Origin: Pseudomonas sp. CBZ-4
Lineage (GTDB): Bacteria; Pseudomonadota; Gammaproteobacteria; Pseudomonadales; Pseudomonadaceae
Direction of reading: 5' to 3'
Length of the DNA stretch: 64,000 nucleotides
NCBI RefSeq assembly: GCF_000346755.1
Contig: NZ_ANNV01000101.1
Coordinates: 100,718 to 164,717, forward strand
Part shown: one piece after another, positions 14,660-22,594 of the stretch
How positions within the stretch are numbered: the stretch's first letter is position 1
Layout: every line of letters begins with the position of its first letter
Notes under the pieces: generated by a model
Told to the model about the DNA's origin: nothing
Databases searched by the model: none
Seen by the model: only the letters and a program-made list of their open reading frames with translations
Position numbers and translations under genes: made by a program

Positions 14660-17600
14660 GGCGCAGCACAGAAGCTGGATATTCAAGGTGCCAAAGGTGG
14701 CGAGAGCAAACCTAAGTCGCCAGTAGAGGCGCCCGATAGCCTGCGCTCAACCAACGTGGCCAAGATCCTGATCGCCGTGGGCGAGGGTGAGTTCGACGAA
14801 ACGCCAACCGCGCGCGACATTTTCCTCGACAACACACCGATCCAGGATGCCAGCGGAAATTTCAACTTCACCAACGTGAAGTGGGACTGGCGCCCAGGCT
14901 CGGTGGATCAGACCTACATCCCAGGCATCCCGTCTGTCGACAATGAAACCTCACTGAATATCGAGCTGCGCAGCGGCGCGCCATGGGTTCAGTCGCTGAC
15001 CAATCTTCAGCTCTCAGCCGCGCGCATCCGCCTGGCCACGCCGCGACTTGCGAGCCAGGACAGCGAAGGCAACATCAACGGCTACACCATCCAGTACGCG
15101 GTGGACGTGGCTACCGATGGCGGCGCCTATCAAGAAGTTCTGGTCGGCGCGATGTCGGGTAAGACCACCACTCGCTATGAGCGGTCCCTGCGCATAGATC
15201 TGCCGCCCGCGAACAGTGGCTGGCTGATTCGTGTTCGTCGTATCACCCCAAACCAGAACACCGACAAGGTCGCCGACAGCCTTTTCATTGCCGGTTACAC
15301 CCAGGTGATCGATGCAAAGCTGCGTTACCCGAACACGGCGCTGCTTTTCATCGAATTCGATGCCGAGCAGTTCACCAACATTCCGGCCGTGACCGTGAAG
15401 TGCAAGGCCCGCCGCTGGCAGGTGCCGAGCAACTACGACCCCTTGGCCAGGACGTACACCGGCGCATGGGATGGCACCATGAAGGAGGCCTGGACCAATA
15501 ACCCGGCCTGGATCACGTACGGCATCTGCACCCAGGACCGATTTGGTCTGGGCCGCCGCATCAAGCCATGGATGGTGGACAAGTGGGAGCTCTACCGCAT
15601 TGCGCAGTACTGCGACCAAATGGTGCCAAATGGTGCAGACGGCGTTGAGCCGCGCTTCCTGTGCGACATGAACCTCCAGGGCAAGGCTGATGCATGGTCC
15701 CTGCTGCGCGACATCGCCGGCATATACCGAGGCATGACCTACTGGGCCCAAGGCCAACTGGTGATGCAGGCTGATATGCCTCGGGCGCAGGACATGGACT
15801 ACGTCTTCACCCGATCCAACGTTATCGACGGGAAAATCGCCTACGGAAGCGCATCGGCGAAGACCCGCTTTACGCGCTGCTTGGTCAGCTACGACAACCC
15901 GCTCAACAACTACGACACAGACGTCACGGTCTACGCGGACCTGCTGCTCCAGCGTCGCCTGGGCGACAAGCCTACTGAGATCAGTGCCATCGGCTGCACT
16001 CGTGCATCTGAGGCCCAGCGCCGCGCTAAGTGGCTGGTGCTGAGCAACAACCAGGACCGCACCATCAGCTTCAGAACCGGCATGGAAGGCCGAATCCCGC
16101 TGCCAGGCTTCATTATTCCCGTCGCCGACTCGCTGCTGGCGGGCCGGGAGATCGGCGGGCGCATTGCGGCGGCGGCGGGGAAGGTCGTCACTTTGGACCG
16201 CGACACCCTGGCCAAGGCCGGCGACCGGCTGGTGATCAATCTGCCGGGTGGGCGGGCAGAAGGGCGCACAGTGGAGAGCGTGAACGGCCGCAACGTTACT
16301 GTGACTGTTGCCTACAGTGAAGCGCCTGCTGTACAGCTTCAGTGGGCTATCGATGCGGATGATCTCGCCATTCCTCTCTACAGAGTGATGAGGGTCGCGC
16401 GCACTCCCGAGGGCGATTACGACATCAGTGCTTTGCAGTACGAGCCGAGCAAGTTTCCGAGCATTGATACTGGGGCCAGGCTTGAAGATCGCTCTATTAG
16501 CGTGATCCCGATCACCGTGGTTCCTGCGCCGGAGAGCGTAACCGTCACTGCGGACGTCGCTATCGACCAAGGCCTGGCTATCAGCACCATGAACATTTCC
16601 TGGCCTGCCGTGAATGGCGCGGTCGCCTATGACGTGGAGTGGCGCAAGGACAGCGGCAACTGGATCAAGCTGCAGCGCACTGGTTCGACGAGTGTGGATG
16701 TCACCGGTATCTACTCGGGCGCCTATATGGCCCGGGTCCGCTCGGTGAGCGCCTTTGAAATCTCGTCGATCTGGAAGAGCTCCAACCTGGCCAACCTGAA
16801 GGGCAAAGAAGGCCTGCCGCCGGCGGTGGCGTCCTTGACTACCACCAGCGAGCTGTTCGGCATCGGTATCCGCTGGGCCTTCCCACCAGGCGCAGAGGAC
16901 ACCCAGCGCACCGAGCTTTGGTATGGCCAGGCCAACAACCTGCCGGCGGCCACCAAGCTTTCCGACTTGGCCTACCCCCAGGCGAATTACCGCATGCAGG
17001 CTCTCAAGGCCGGCGCGCAGTTCTTCTTCTGGGCGCGCCTGGTGGACCGCACCGGCAACATCGGCCCGTTCTATCCCGTCGGCAACGGCGTGATGGGAAT
17101 GGCCAGCGCAGACGCGGCGCCGGTGCTGGACTTGATCGCCGGCCAGGTGGGCAGGACTGAACTCGGCAAGGACATCATTACCGAGATCGACAAAATCCCG
17201 GGCTTGCAGGCGCAGATCGATGCGCTCGACGGACTGGCTGTCTACGACCCCAAGTTGACCTACTTGGTAGATGACCTGGTGGTGGTCGGCAAGCGGATCT
17301 ACCAGGCTATTGCCCCGGTACCTGCGAATAAGCCTCCACCGAATGCCATCTACTGGCAGGACGTGGGCCAGGCTGTGGTCACGGCCAGTGGCCTGGCGCG
17401 CCAGGTTGCGACCAACACCACCAGCATCACCGAGCTGAACGGTGTGGTCACAGCACAGGCGTCCAGCCTACAGACGTTGCAGGCGGCTTCCCGGGATGAC
17501 AATGGGGAAGGCGACCTGGCGGATGCGCTCGGGGGTTACAACGCCACGGCGAGCTTCGCGCAGGAAGTGACGGTGCGCACCTCGCAATACGCGGCCACTG

Positions 17601-18226
17601 TGCAGCGCCAGACTGAGCTCACAGCTTCTGTGGGCGAAGTTGCCGGCACCGTGACCAATCTGGAGCGCGTAGTGGTCACGGATCGGCAGGTGACCGCCCA
17701 GGCCATTCAGCAAGTCGGCGTGAAGCTCGAAGGGAACTCGGCGGATATCCAGACTGTGAGCAAGGCCCAGGCCGACGCCGAGGGCAAGCTCTCGACGATG
17801 TGGTCCGTGAAGATGCAGCTCAACCAGAACGGGCAGTACGTGATGGCTGGGATCGGGCTTGGCATTGAGAACGTCGATGGCGTGCTTCAAAGCACGTTCC
17901 TGGTGAGCGCGGATCGTTTTTCCATTGTCACCACATTGGCCGGCGGGCAGGTGTTCACCCCGTTCACTGTGCAGAACGGCCAGGTGTTCATGCGTTCGGC
18001 GTTCATCCAGGACGCGTCGATTGGCGTCGCAAAGCTGACCCAGAGCATCCAGTCGGCGAACTACGTTCCGGGGAAAACCGGGCTGATGATCAACTTCGTC
18101 ACCGGTGAGTTCGAGCTGAACAGCACTGTAGGCGCGGGCGGGCGTCAGACCATCAACAACCGTGGCGGCAAGGTTTACGACGACAATGACGTCAAGCGCT
18201 ACCAGTGGGGGGATCTTTCTGCGTGA
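14657..18226 (+). CDS. tail tip host-specificity protein (lambda gpJ-like)
   Basis: A 1189-residue central tail tip protein that contacts the host receptor and opens the tail. The N-terminal third holds the conserved hub domains (residues about 1-240, including IFLDNTPIQDASGNFNF). A typical middle segment is ARTYTGAWDGTMKEAWTNNP with WITYGI. Two fibronectin type III-like repeats lie at about 623-708 and 720-810. The C-terminal region about 900-1105 is helical and Gln/Thr/Val-rich (NTTSITELNGVVTAQASSLQ), matching DUF1983, followed by a trimeric end domain. Its stop overlaps the next GTG start. The C-terminal part is the expected site of host-range variation. Confidence 0.92.
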   Translation: MGAAQKLDIQGAKGGESKPKSPVEAPDSLRSTNVAKILIAVGEGEFDETPTARDIFLDNTPIQDASGNFNFTNVKWDWRPGSVDQTYIPGIPSVDNETSLNIELRSGAPWVQSLTNLQLSAARIRLATPRLASQDSEGNINGYTIQYAVDVATDGGAYQEVLVGAMSGKTTTRYERSLRIDLPPANSGWLIRVRRITPNQNTDKVADSLFIAGYTQVIDAKLRYPNTALLFIEFDAEQFTNIPAVTVKCKARRWQVPSNYDPLARTYTGAWDGTMKEAWTNNPAWITYGICTQDRFGLGRRIKPWMVDKWELYRIAQYCDQMVPNGADGVEPRFLCDMNLQGKADAWSLLRDIAGIYRGMTYWAQGQLVMQADMPRAQDMDYVFTRSNVIDGKIAYGSASAKTRFTRCLVSYDNPLNNYDTDVTVYADLLLQRRLGDKPTEISAIGCTRASEAQRRAKWLVLSNNQDRTISFRTGMEGRIPLPGFIIPVADSLLAGREIGGRIAAAAGKVVTLDRDTLAKAGDRLVINLPGGRAEGRTVESVNGRNVTVTVAYSEAPAVQLQWAIDADDLAIPLYRVMRVARTPEGDYDISALQYEPSKFPSIDTGARLEDRSISVIPITVVPAPESVTVTADVAIDQGLAISTMNISWPAVNGAVAYDVEWRKDSGNWIKLQRTGSTSVDVTGIYSGAYMARVRSVSAFEISSIWKSSNLANLKGKEGLPPAVASLTTTSELFGIGIRWAFPPGAEDTQRTELWYGQANNLPAATKLSDLAYPQANYRMQALKAGAQFFFWARLVDRTGNIGPFYPVGNGVMGMASADAAPVLDLIAGQVGRTELGKDIITEIDKIPGLQAQIDALDGLAVYDPKLTYLVDDLVVVGKRIYQAIAPVPANKPPPNAIYWQDVGQAVVTASGLARQVATNTTSITELNGVVTAQASSLQTLQAASRDDNGEGDLADALGGYNATASFAQEVTVRTSQYAATVQRQTELTASVGEVAGTVTNLERVVVTDRQVTAQAIQQVGVKLEGNSADIQTVSKAQADAEGKLSTMWSVKMQLNQNGQYVMAGIGLGIENVDGVLQSTFLVSADRFSIVTTLAGGQVFTPFTVQNGQVFMRSAFIQDASIGVAKLTQSIQSANYVPGKTGLMINFVTGEFELNSTVGAGGRQTINNRGGKVYDDNDVKRYQWGDLSA

Positions 18227-18561
18227 ACTTTGGCATGAGGGTGTGGGGGCCGACCGGCCTCCTTGAGCTGGATGAAAACTCGTTTACTGTCCGGGTTGTT
18301 TATTCAGAGATCGTTCAAGCTGGCATTCCGGCGCCAGGGAGGACTCGGTATGTGTCCATCCCCGGCATTGACCCATCGACCCACTCGGCTGTTTGCATTC
18401 CCGTCGCGGCTTATGACACTTCGGGGCAAAGCAACTATGCCATTCAATACACGCCCGTTGTTGGTGCGGGAGGGGTGACGATCTACTTTGGAAACCCAGC
18501 TACTTCCACGGGCCCGATTGGGTTGAGCCCTCAAAGGCTTCTAGTTATGAGGTTTCGGTGA
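18223..18561 (+). CDS. phage tail tip accessory protein, paralogue 1
   Basis: A 112-residue protein. The GTG at 18223 overlaps the J stop (GTGA); an ATG at 18235 is the alternative. The N-terminus reads NFGMRVWGPTGLLELDENSF, very like the start of the following gene in pattern (aromatic-G-x-x-x, then LD-x-x-x-F). Short proteins with this opening commonly follow gpJ in Pseudomonas prophages and carry DUF labels. They may bind the tip. The Ile/Pro/Gly-rich remainder suggests a beta sandwich. I do not know a function. Confidence 0.6.
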   Translation: MNFGMRVWGPTGLLELDENSFTVRVVYSEIVQAGIPAPGRTRYVSIPGIDPSTHSAVCIPVAAYDTSGQSNYAIQYTPVVGAGGVTIYFGNPATSTGPIGLSPQRLLVMRFR

Positions 18562-19217
18562 TGACTTATGGCGTCACGTTCACCAATAACAATGATGTAG
18601 TAACGCTGGACTCTGAATTTGCAAGACTGGTGGTGCTTGGCAAAGGCACATGGAGCGGCAATGGCGCAGGGGTATATGTGCCATTTCCGAAGGCCATTAC
18701 ATCAGACGAGCCTCCCCTGGTTTTCGTGAGGCTGGACCAGTCCAACACGCTGTGTTTCTGCGTGATTCAGGGATCAGCTGGAGCGTGGACCGGCTTCTCT
18801 TTTGCCGGGATCGCAGGCCAGGGCACGTCTGGCAAATGGTTTGCGGCGGCTTTCAAATCAGAGCCAACGGCTACTCATGGATTTCGCCTGTGGGATGGAG
18901 GCTCGAAACTTCTATTTGATAGCGGCACGCCTTGTGCACAATTCACAAGGTCAATAACTGGCTGGACCTATTTGGGGGCGAGTCAGACTGGCCAGGGAGT
19001 TTATCGACTTAGCTGGACAGCGCCATCCAGCCTGGCGAGCGGCGATTACATGCTTCTAAACAACATTGCGATGGATATTGCTGGAAGTACATCAAGGCAA
19101 GGGAATATGTACGCGGTGTGGGAATATCACAACGACAGACTGGTAATTCAAGCGGTCGGTGTTGACCTGCAAACCTCCCTGTTTATCCCGGTTGTTTTTG
19201 CCAAGCCGATTTCCTAA
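18558..19217 (+). CDS. phage tail tip accessory protein, paralogue 2
   Basis: A 219-residue protein, start GTG 18558 or ATG 18561, overlapping the previous stop. The opening TYGVTFTNNNDVVTLDSEFA parallels that of the 18223 product, pointing to an old duplication, but this copy has an additional C-terminal domain with aromatic and beta-rich sequence (VWEYHNDRLVIQAVGVDLQT). It lies between the host-specificity protein and the tail fibre, so it may be part of the adsorption apparatus. Function unknown. Confidence 0.6.
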   Translation: MMTYGVTFTNNNDVVTLDSEFARLVVLGKGTWSGNGAGVYVPFPKAITSDEPPLVFVRLDQSNTLCFCVIQGSAGAWTGFSFAGIAGQGTSGKWFAAAFKSEPTATHGFRLWDGGSKLLFDSGTPCAQFTRSITGWTYLGASQTGQGVYRLSWTAPSSLASGDYMLLNNIAMDIAGSTSRQGNMYAVWEYHNDRLVIQAVGVDLQTSLFIPVVFAKPIS

Positions 19218-19245
19218 CTGCTGATATTTCGAATTGAACCCGATA

Positions 19246-19265
19246 ACCGCCTTGTGCGGTTTTTT
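19246..19265 (+). terminator. intrinsic terminator before tail fibre gene
   Basis: ACCGC-CTTGT-GCGGT followed by TTTTT, leading straight into the repeated ribosome-site module. Confidence 0.75.
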
Positions 19266-19285
19266 ATTGCCTGGAGAAAAGTATG
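19260..19285 (+). repeat. T-tract plus ribosome-site module, copy 3
   Basis: TTTTTTATTGCCTGGAGAAAAG and TATG with the fibre start. Differs from copy 2 by single bases. Confidence 0.7.
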
Positions 19286-20674
19286 GGCTGGTACAGGGCG
19301 GGCACTGTTTCCGTTACGAAAAATTCGACCGCGGTTGTCGGTACGGGCACCGCGTTCCTCGCCAATGCGCGGGTCGGCGATGGTTTCCGTGGCCCCGATG
19401 GTGCGTGGTACGAAGTAGACAACATCGTCAGCAACACGACCCTTTCCATTACGCCTGGGTACTTGGGGGCAACGGTTGCTACCGGTGTCTACGCCATCAT
19501 GCCGGTGCAAGGCTACGTGAAGGACAGTGCGGACGCGCTTCGACAAGCCTCCAGCGCGGCGTGGCAGCTTGTTGGGCAGAAGTCGCAGCCTGGCGGCCTC
19601 GCTTCATTGGACGCCGCAGGTGTCGTACCCACAGCGCAACTGCCAACGACCGACAAAATCACAGAAGGGACCACGAACCGGTGGTGGACGAATGCGCGAA
19701 CTATTGCGAGCACCCTTGCCGGTATGGTGGTCACCAATTCGACGGTTGTTCTTGTAACCGATTCAATTCTGACTGCTATCGGAAAGCTACAGACCCAAAA
19801 CACGGTTAGCGGCTGGGGAGTGCCTGGGTTCAAAGCCTCACCAGCAGACTTGAACTCCATGGATCTCGGCATCAGCAAAAGCTTTACCACGGGCGTAAAT
19901 ACAGCCAACTCCCCGTACAAGTTTGGTAGCACCACCGCCAGATTTGATGCGGGGTCTTCGGGGTACAAGATCGGGTACGCTGACGACAACGACGAATACC
20001 ACTGGGCCATGATGCTGTTTGATCGGACCTCCAGCGCCGTCGCGGTCAGGCGCTCCAGCGGCAAAAACATCCGTGCTGATGATTACCTGGTTCTTTATCC
20101 GACCGGCAAGACGGTGCTGGACGCCACACAACTGCCCGCCATGTTCGGGGCTACCGCGAGCGCGGTCGGCAGATCCGGCATAGTTCCTGCTCCTGCTGCA
20201 GGCGATCAGGCAAAGTTTCTGGCGGGGGATGGGACTTACAAGTCCGTGGCGACCACGGTTTCGTACGGCACCATCACCGGTTACCCGACCGACAGCTCGG
20301 CGTTTGTGACAGAGCTGTCCAGGTATCTTCTCAAGTCGGACGTCGTCGCCGCGAATCAGGTTATCGCAGTAGGCACTTTCACAACGGCGGCCCCGCCAGT
20401 TCTCAGCGCTTCAAACAATATCGCGTCGGTAACCCGCGTAGCTGTCGGTACGTACACGATAAACATGTCGAGGACGCTGAAGGCTGGGTTCAAGGTTTTG
20501 GGCTTCACCGGCGGCCGTGGTGGATCCTCCTACGTTGATAGCTTCTTGGTTGACTGGACGACCACGGGCTCGGGAAACACTGCTGCAATTCGCGTCCTGA
20601 TGGTTTCCGGGACCACCCTGGTAGACCCCAACAGCGCGCCAACCCAGGTGGTCATCATTGGAGAGTGGGCATGA
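19283..20674 (+). CDS. phage tail fibre protein
   Basis: A 463-residue protein with the low-complexity Gly/Ser/Thr/Ala composition and short beta repeats of trimeric fibres. The N-terminal 80 residues (MGWYRAGTVSVTKNSTAVVG, ending around MPVQGYVKD) are the attachment domain typical of Pseudomonas prophage fibres. Then come a coiled-coil-like segment (DSADALRQASSAAWQLVGQ) and collagen- or pyocin-fibre-like repeats such as PTAQLPTTDKITEGTTNRWW. The C-terminus, likely receptor-binding, ends VVIIGEWA. A fibre chaperone gene overlaps its stop. Confidence 0.8.
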   Translation: MGWYRAGTVSVTKNSTAVVGTGTAFLANARVGDGFRGPDGAWYEVDNIVSNTTLSITPGYLGATVATGVYAIMPVQGYVKDSADALRQASSAAWQLVGQKSQPGGLASLDAAGVVPTAQLPTTDKITEGTTNRWWTNARTIASTLAGMVVTNSTVVLVTDSILTAIGKLQTQNTVSGWGVPGFKASPADLNSMDLGISKSFTTGVNTANSPYKFGSTTARFDAGSSGYKIGYADDNDEYHWAMMLFDRTSSAVAVRRSSGKNIRADDYLVLYPTGKTVLDATQLPAMFGATASAVGRSGIVPAPAAGDQAKFLAGDGTYKSVATTVSYGTITGYPTDSSAFVTELSRYLLKSDVVAANQVIAVGTFTTAAPPVLSASNNIASVTRVAVGTYTINMSRTLKAGFKVLGFTGGRGGSSYVDSFLVDWTTTGSGNTAAIRVLMVSGTTLVDPNSAPTQVVIIGEWA

Positions 20675-21021
20675 CGGACGATTACATCATTGTTGGCGAA
20701 GACGGCAGCGTCACGGCCGTAGCTGCAGACATCGACATCTTTGAGTACGTCAAAGAGATCGGCGGCACGCTGGTCAAGCGGGACGAATACATCCCGCCGC
20801 CGTACGTGCCAACCGCCCAGGAGCTGGCGGACACTGAAAACCAGTGGCGTGACGAGCAGATGCCCAAGGCCAAAGACACCGTGACCGCCATCGAGTACGG
20901 CGAGGAGGGCATCCTTGGCAGCGCGCAGCAGTGGCAGATGTACTGGCGTGAGCTGCGCAAGTGGACCGACACCAACCCCGACTTCCCCGACAGCAGCAAG
21001 CGCCCGGTTCAGCCTGTCTGA
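20671..21021 (+). CDS. tail fibre assembly chaperone (Phage_tail_APC-like)
   Basis: A 116-residue protein starting at ATG 20671 within the fibre stop (ATGA); a GTG at 20665 is the alternative. The C-terminal half has the layout of small fibre-assembly chaperones: WRDEQMPKAKDTVTAIEYGE, then WQMYWRELRKWTDTNPDFPD ending in RPVQPV. The W-x-x-Y/W-R-x-x-L-R and D-F-P motifs are the useful marks. Such proteins help fold or trimerise the fibre encoded just upstream. It may not be part of the virion. Confidence 0.7.
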   Translation: MTDDYIIVGEDGSVTAVAADIDIFEYVKEIGGTLVKRDEYIPPPYVPTAQELADTENQWRDEQMPKAKDTVTAIEYGEEGILGSAQQWQMYWRELRKWTDTNPDFPDSSKRPVQPV

Positions 21022-21040
21022 TCCTGCACCTAACACCGAC

Positions 21041-21062
21041 ACCCGCCACGAGCGGGTTTTTT
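21041..21062 (+). terminator. intrinsic terminator before endolysin gene
   Basis: CCCGC-CACGA-GCGGG followed by TTTTTT. Like the others it ends in the repeated module. Confidence 0.75.
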
Positions 21063-21083
21063 ATTGCCTGGAGAAAAGCAATG
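21057..21083 (+). repeat. T-tract plus ribosome-site module, copy 4
   Basis: TTTTTTATTGCCTGGAGA then AAAGCAATG with the endolysin start. Confidence 0.7.
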
Positions 21084-21590
21084 GCACGACTTTCTGAATC
21101 GCTCGCCGGCGGCCGCAATGCGCTGGCCTTCCTGGATATGCTCGGCTGGTCCGAAGGTACCAGCACCTCGCCAGCCACGGCCATGGATGGCTACGACGTC
21201 ATCGTGACTGGCATCGACCGCAAGCCTGAAGTGTTCAAGGATTTCACGGACCACCCGTTCGCCAAGGGGCGCGCGTCGAAGGTCATCAACAGCAAGGGGC
21301 TGACGTCCAATGCTTCCGGCCGGTACCAGCAGATGCTGAAGGACTGGCCGCACTACAAGGCGCTGCTCAAGCTGCCTGACTTCAGCCCGATCAGCCAGGA
21401 CCTGCTGGCCCTGCAACATATCCGCGAGTGCCGGGCCTTGCCTGACGTGCTTGCCGGCCGGATCGAGACGGCTATCTCGAAGTGCCGGAACATCTGGGCC
21501 AGCCTGCCGGGTGCTGGGTATGGTCAGCGAGAGCACCGGCTGGAGGATCTTCTGAAGCAGTACCGCCTGGCGGGCGGGGTGATGTCGTGA
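21081..21590 (+). CDS. endolysin, lambda R-like lytic transglycosylase
   Basis: A 169-residue enzyme that cuts the glycan strands of peptidoglycan at the end of infection. The ATG at 21081 follows CTGGAGAAAAGCA, so the longer frame from 20961 is rejected. Motifs match lambda R closely: FLDMLGWSEGT with catalytic E25 (lambda E19), GRYQQMLKDW, LPDFSPISQDLLALQHIREC and CRNIWASLPGAGYGQREH. No signal or SAR segment is present, so a holin is needed for release, yet none is seen beside it. The next gene, Rz, overlaps its stop. Confidence 0.92.
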   Translation: MARLSESLAGGRNALAFLDMLGWSEGTSTSPATAMDGYDVIVTGIDRKPEVFKDFTDHPFAKGRASKVINSKGLTSNASGRYQQMLKDWPHYKALLKLPDFSPISQDLLALQHIRECRALPDVLAGRIETAISKCRNIWASLPGAGYGQREHRLEDLLKQYRLAGGVMS

Positions 21591-22072
21591 CGCCCGGACA
21601 AATCCTGACTGCGATTTTGCTAGCCATGGCCATCACTGGCGGCAGCACCTGGCAAGTGCAGGACTGGCGCTACGGCAAACAGCTGGCAGAAATCGGCAAG
21701 GCCCAGGCGCTCGCCATTACCGAAGCGGGCAACACGGCCCGCAACGAAGAACAGCGCCGCCAGGCGGCAGTGAACAAGGAAGCAAGCGATGCGCGAGAAC
21801 AGAACAAGGCTGCAACTTTGGATGCTGGCACCGCTGATGCTGCTGGTGACCGGTTGCGCGCCGAAGCCAGTAAGTTTGCTGCCACTGCCTGCGGCGATCC
21901 CGGAGCTGCCCAGCGAGGCGCGTCAGCTACCCGCGCCGCAATGGTGCTCTCCGACCTGCTCCAGCGGGCTGACAAAAGAGCGGGAGAGCTGGCGGTTGCG
22001 TTTGATCGAGCCCGAATAGCTGGGCTGACGTGTGAGCGGAGCTATGACGCAATCGATCCGAGCAACAAATGA
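21587..22072 (+). CDS. i-spanin Rz (DUF2514-like)
   Basis: A 161-residue inner-membrane spanin subunit. GTG at 21587 overlaps the endolysin stop. Residues about 4-20 form the membrane anchor (GQILTAILLAMAITGGS). The periplasmic part is charged and helical (residues 25-90), then a second helical segment with two cysteines in TACGD and TCERS. With Rz1 it fuses inner and outer membranes at lysis. The Rz1 gene is fully embedded in another frame of this gene. Confidence 0.85.
   Translation: MTPGQILTAILLAMAITGGSTWQVQDWRYGKQLAEIGKAQALAITEAGNTARNEEQRRQAAVNKEASDAREQNKAATLDAGTADAAGDRLRAEASKFAATACGDPGAAQRGASATRAAMVLSDLLQRADKRAGELAVAFDRARIAGLTCERSYDAIDPSNK
21789..22019 (+). CDS. o-spanin Rz1, embedded in Rz
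   Basis: A 76-residue lipoprotein frame wholly inside Rz. The signal peptide ends in LMLLVTGC, a good lipobox, with the mature protein starting CAPKPVSLLPLPAAIPELPS. The proline-rich start is normal for Rz1. The mature lipoprotein, about 54 residues, would sit in the outer membrane and bind Rz across the periplasm. Embedded Rz/Rz1 pairs are known from lambda. Translation depends on the ATG at 21789, preceded by AAGGAAGCG. Confidence 0.85.
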   Translation: MRENRTRLQLWMLAPLMLLVTGCAPKPVSLLPLPAAIPELPSEARQLPAPQWCSPTCSSGLTKERESWRLRLIEPE

Positions 22073-22096
22073 AAAGCCCGGCGCTTGGCCGGGCTT
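22073..22096. terminator. bidirectional terminator at end of late operon
   Basis: AAGCCCGGC-GCTTG-GCCGGGCTT, an eight- to nine-pair stem just after the Rz stop. It also faces the convergent small gene at 22100. Confidence 0.7.
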
Positions 22097-22099
22097 CAG

Positions 22100-22255
22100 T
22101 TATTTGCCTTTCGGTGCTGCATTCCCTCTACCACCCCCAGAAGGGTTGCCGGTGGTACTTGGCAGATTTGGAACCGCAGGGGCTTTGGAACCGCCGCCGC
22201 TCCCGCTTTTTCCAGTTGATCCTGAACCGCTCTTGCCGCTTCCAGACTTGGACAT
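22100..22255 (-). CDS. small Gly/Ser/Lys-rich protein
   Basis: 51 residues from the ATG at 22255, chosen because AAGGAGAAACTC lies just before it; the longer frame to 22516 is poor upstream. The N-terminal 24 residues are a repeat of SKSGSG-type units (MSKSGSGKSGSGSTGKSGSG), followed by a proline-containing basic end RGNAAPKGK. Very similar short proteins occur beside lysis genes or integrases in Pseudomonas prophages. No fold or function is evident. It is convergent with the late operon and may be expressed from the lysogen. Confidence 0.55.
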   Translation of the reverse strand: MSKSGSGKSGSGSTGKSGSGGGSKAPAVPNLPSTTGNPSGGGRGNAAPKGK

Positions 22256-22594
22256 GAGTTTCTCCTTGTTACAGCTCCGTTGGACTGCTAGGGAGACCAT
22301 AGACCAGTCTCTACGCTGCGCCTCTGGTTTGGCCTTGGAGAATGTTGCGTGTTGTTTCCAAGCTGGAGAGGGCGCCGGACGTTTGTCAGTACCCTGGCTT
22401 GGTTGATTTGTACTTGGGTGATTTTGTTCGTTCGGCAGAACGCCGGGGGGGAGGGGCTGAATCATTTCCGTAATTGAGTGGGCGGCCCTTGATTTAAGCG
22501 GTTTCAGGCTGATCAAACGTATTCACGTAGAACAAATCACACAAATCAGTGCCGCCGAATAGTGGGCGGCACCGATGTCGTCTTGCTTAGTTCC
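22256..22594. other. non-coding stretch between small gene and acyltransferase
   Basis: 339 bases with no convincing gene. It contains the hairpin GTGCCGCC-N8-GGCGGCAC at 22549-22572, which on the minus strand follows the acyltransferase stop and may end its transcript although the T-tract is weak. The minus-strand promoter of the small protein should also lie here, but none is clear. Confidence 0.5.

Noticed and set aside
22256..22516. N-terminal extension of the small Gly/Ser protein
   Set aside because: The extension is not protein-like, while ATG 22255 has a strong ribosome site.
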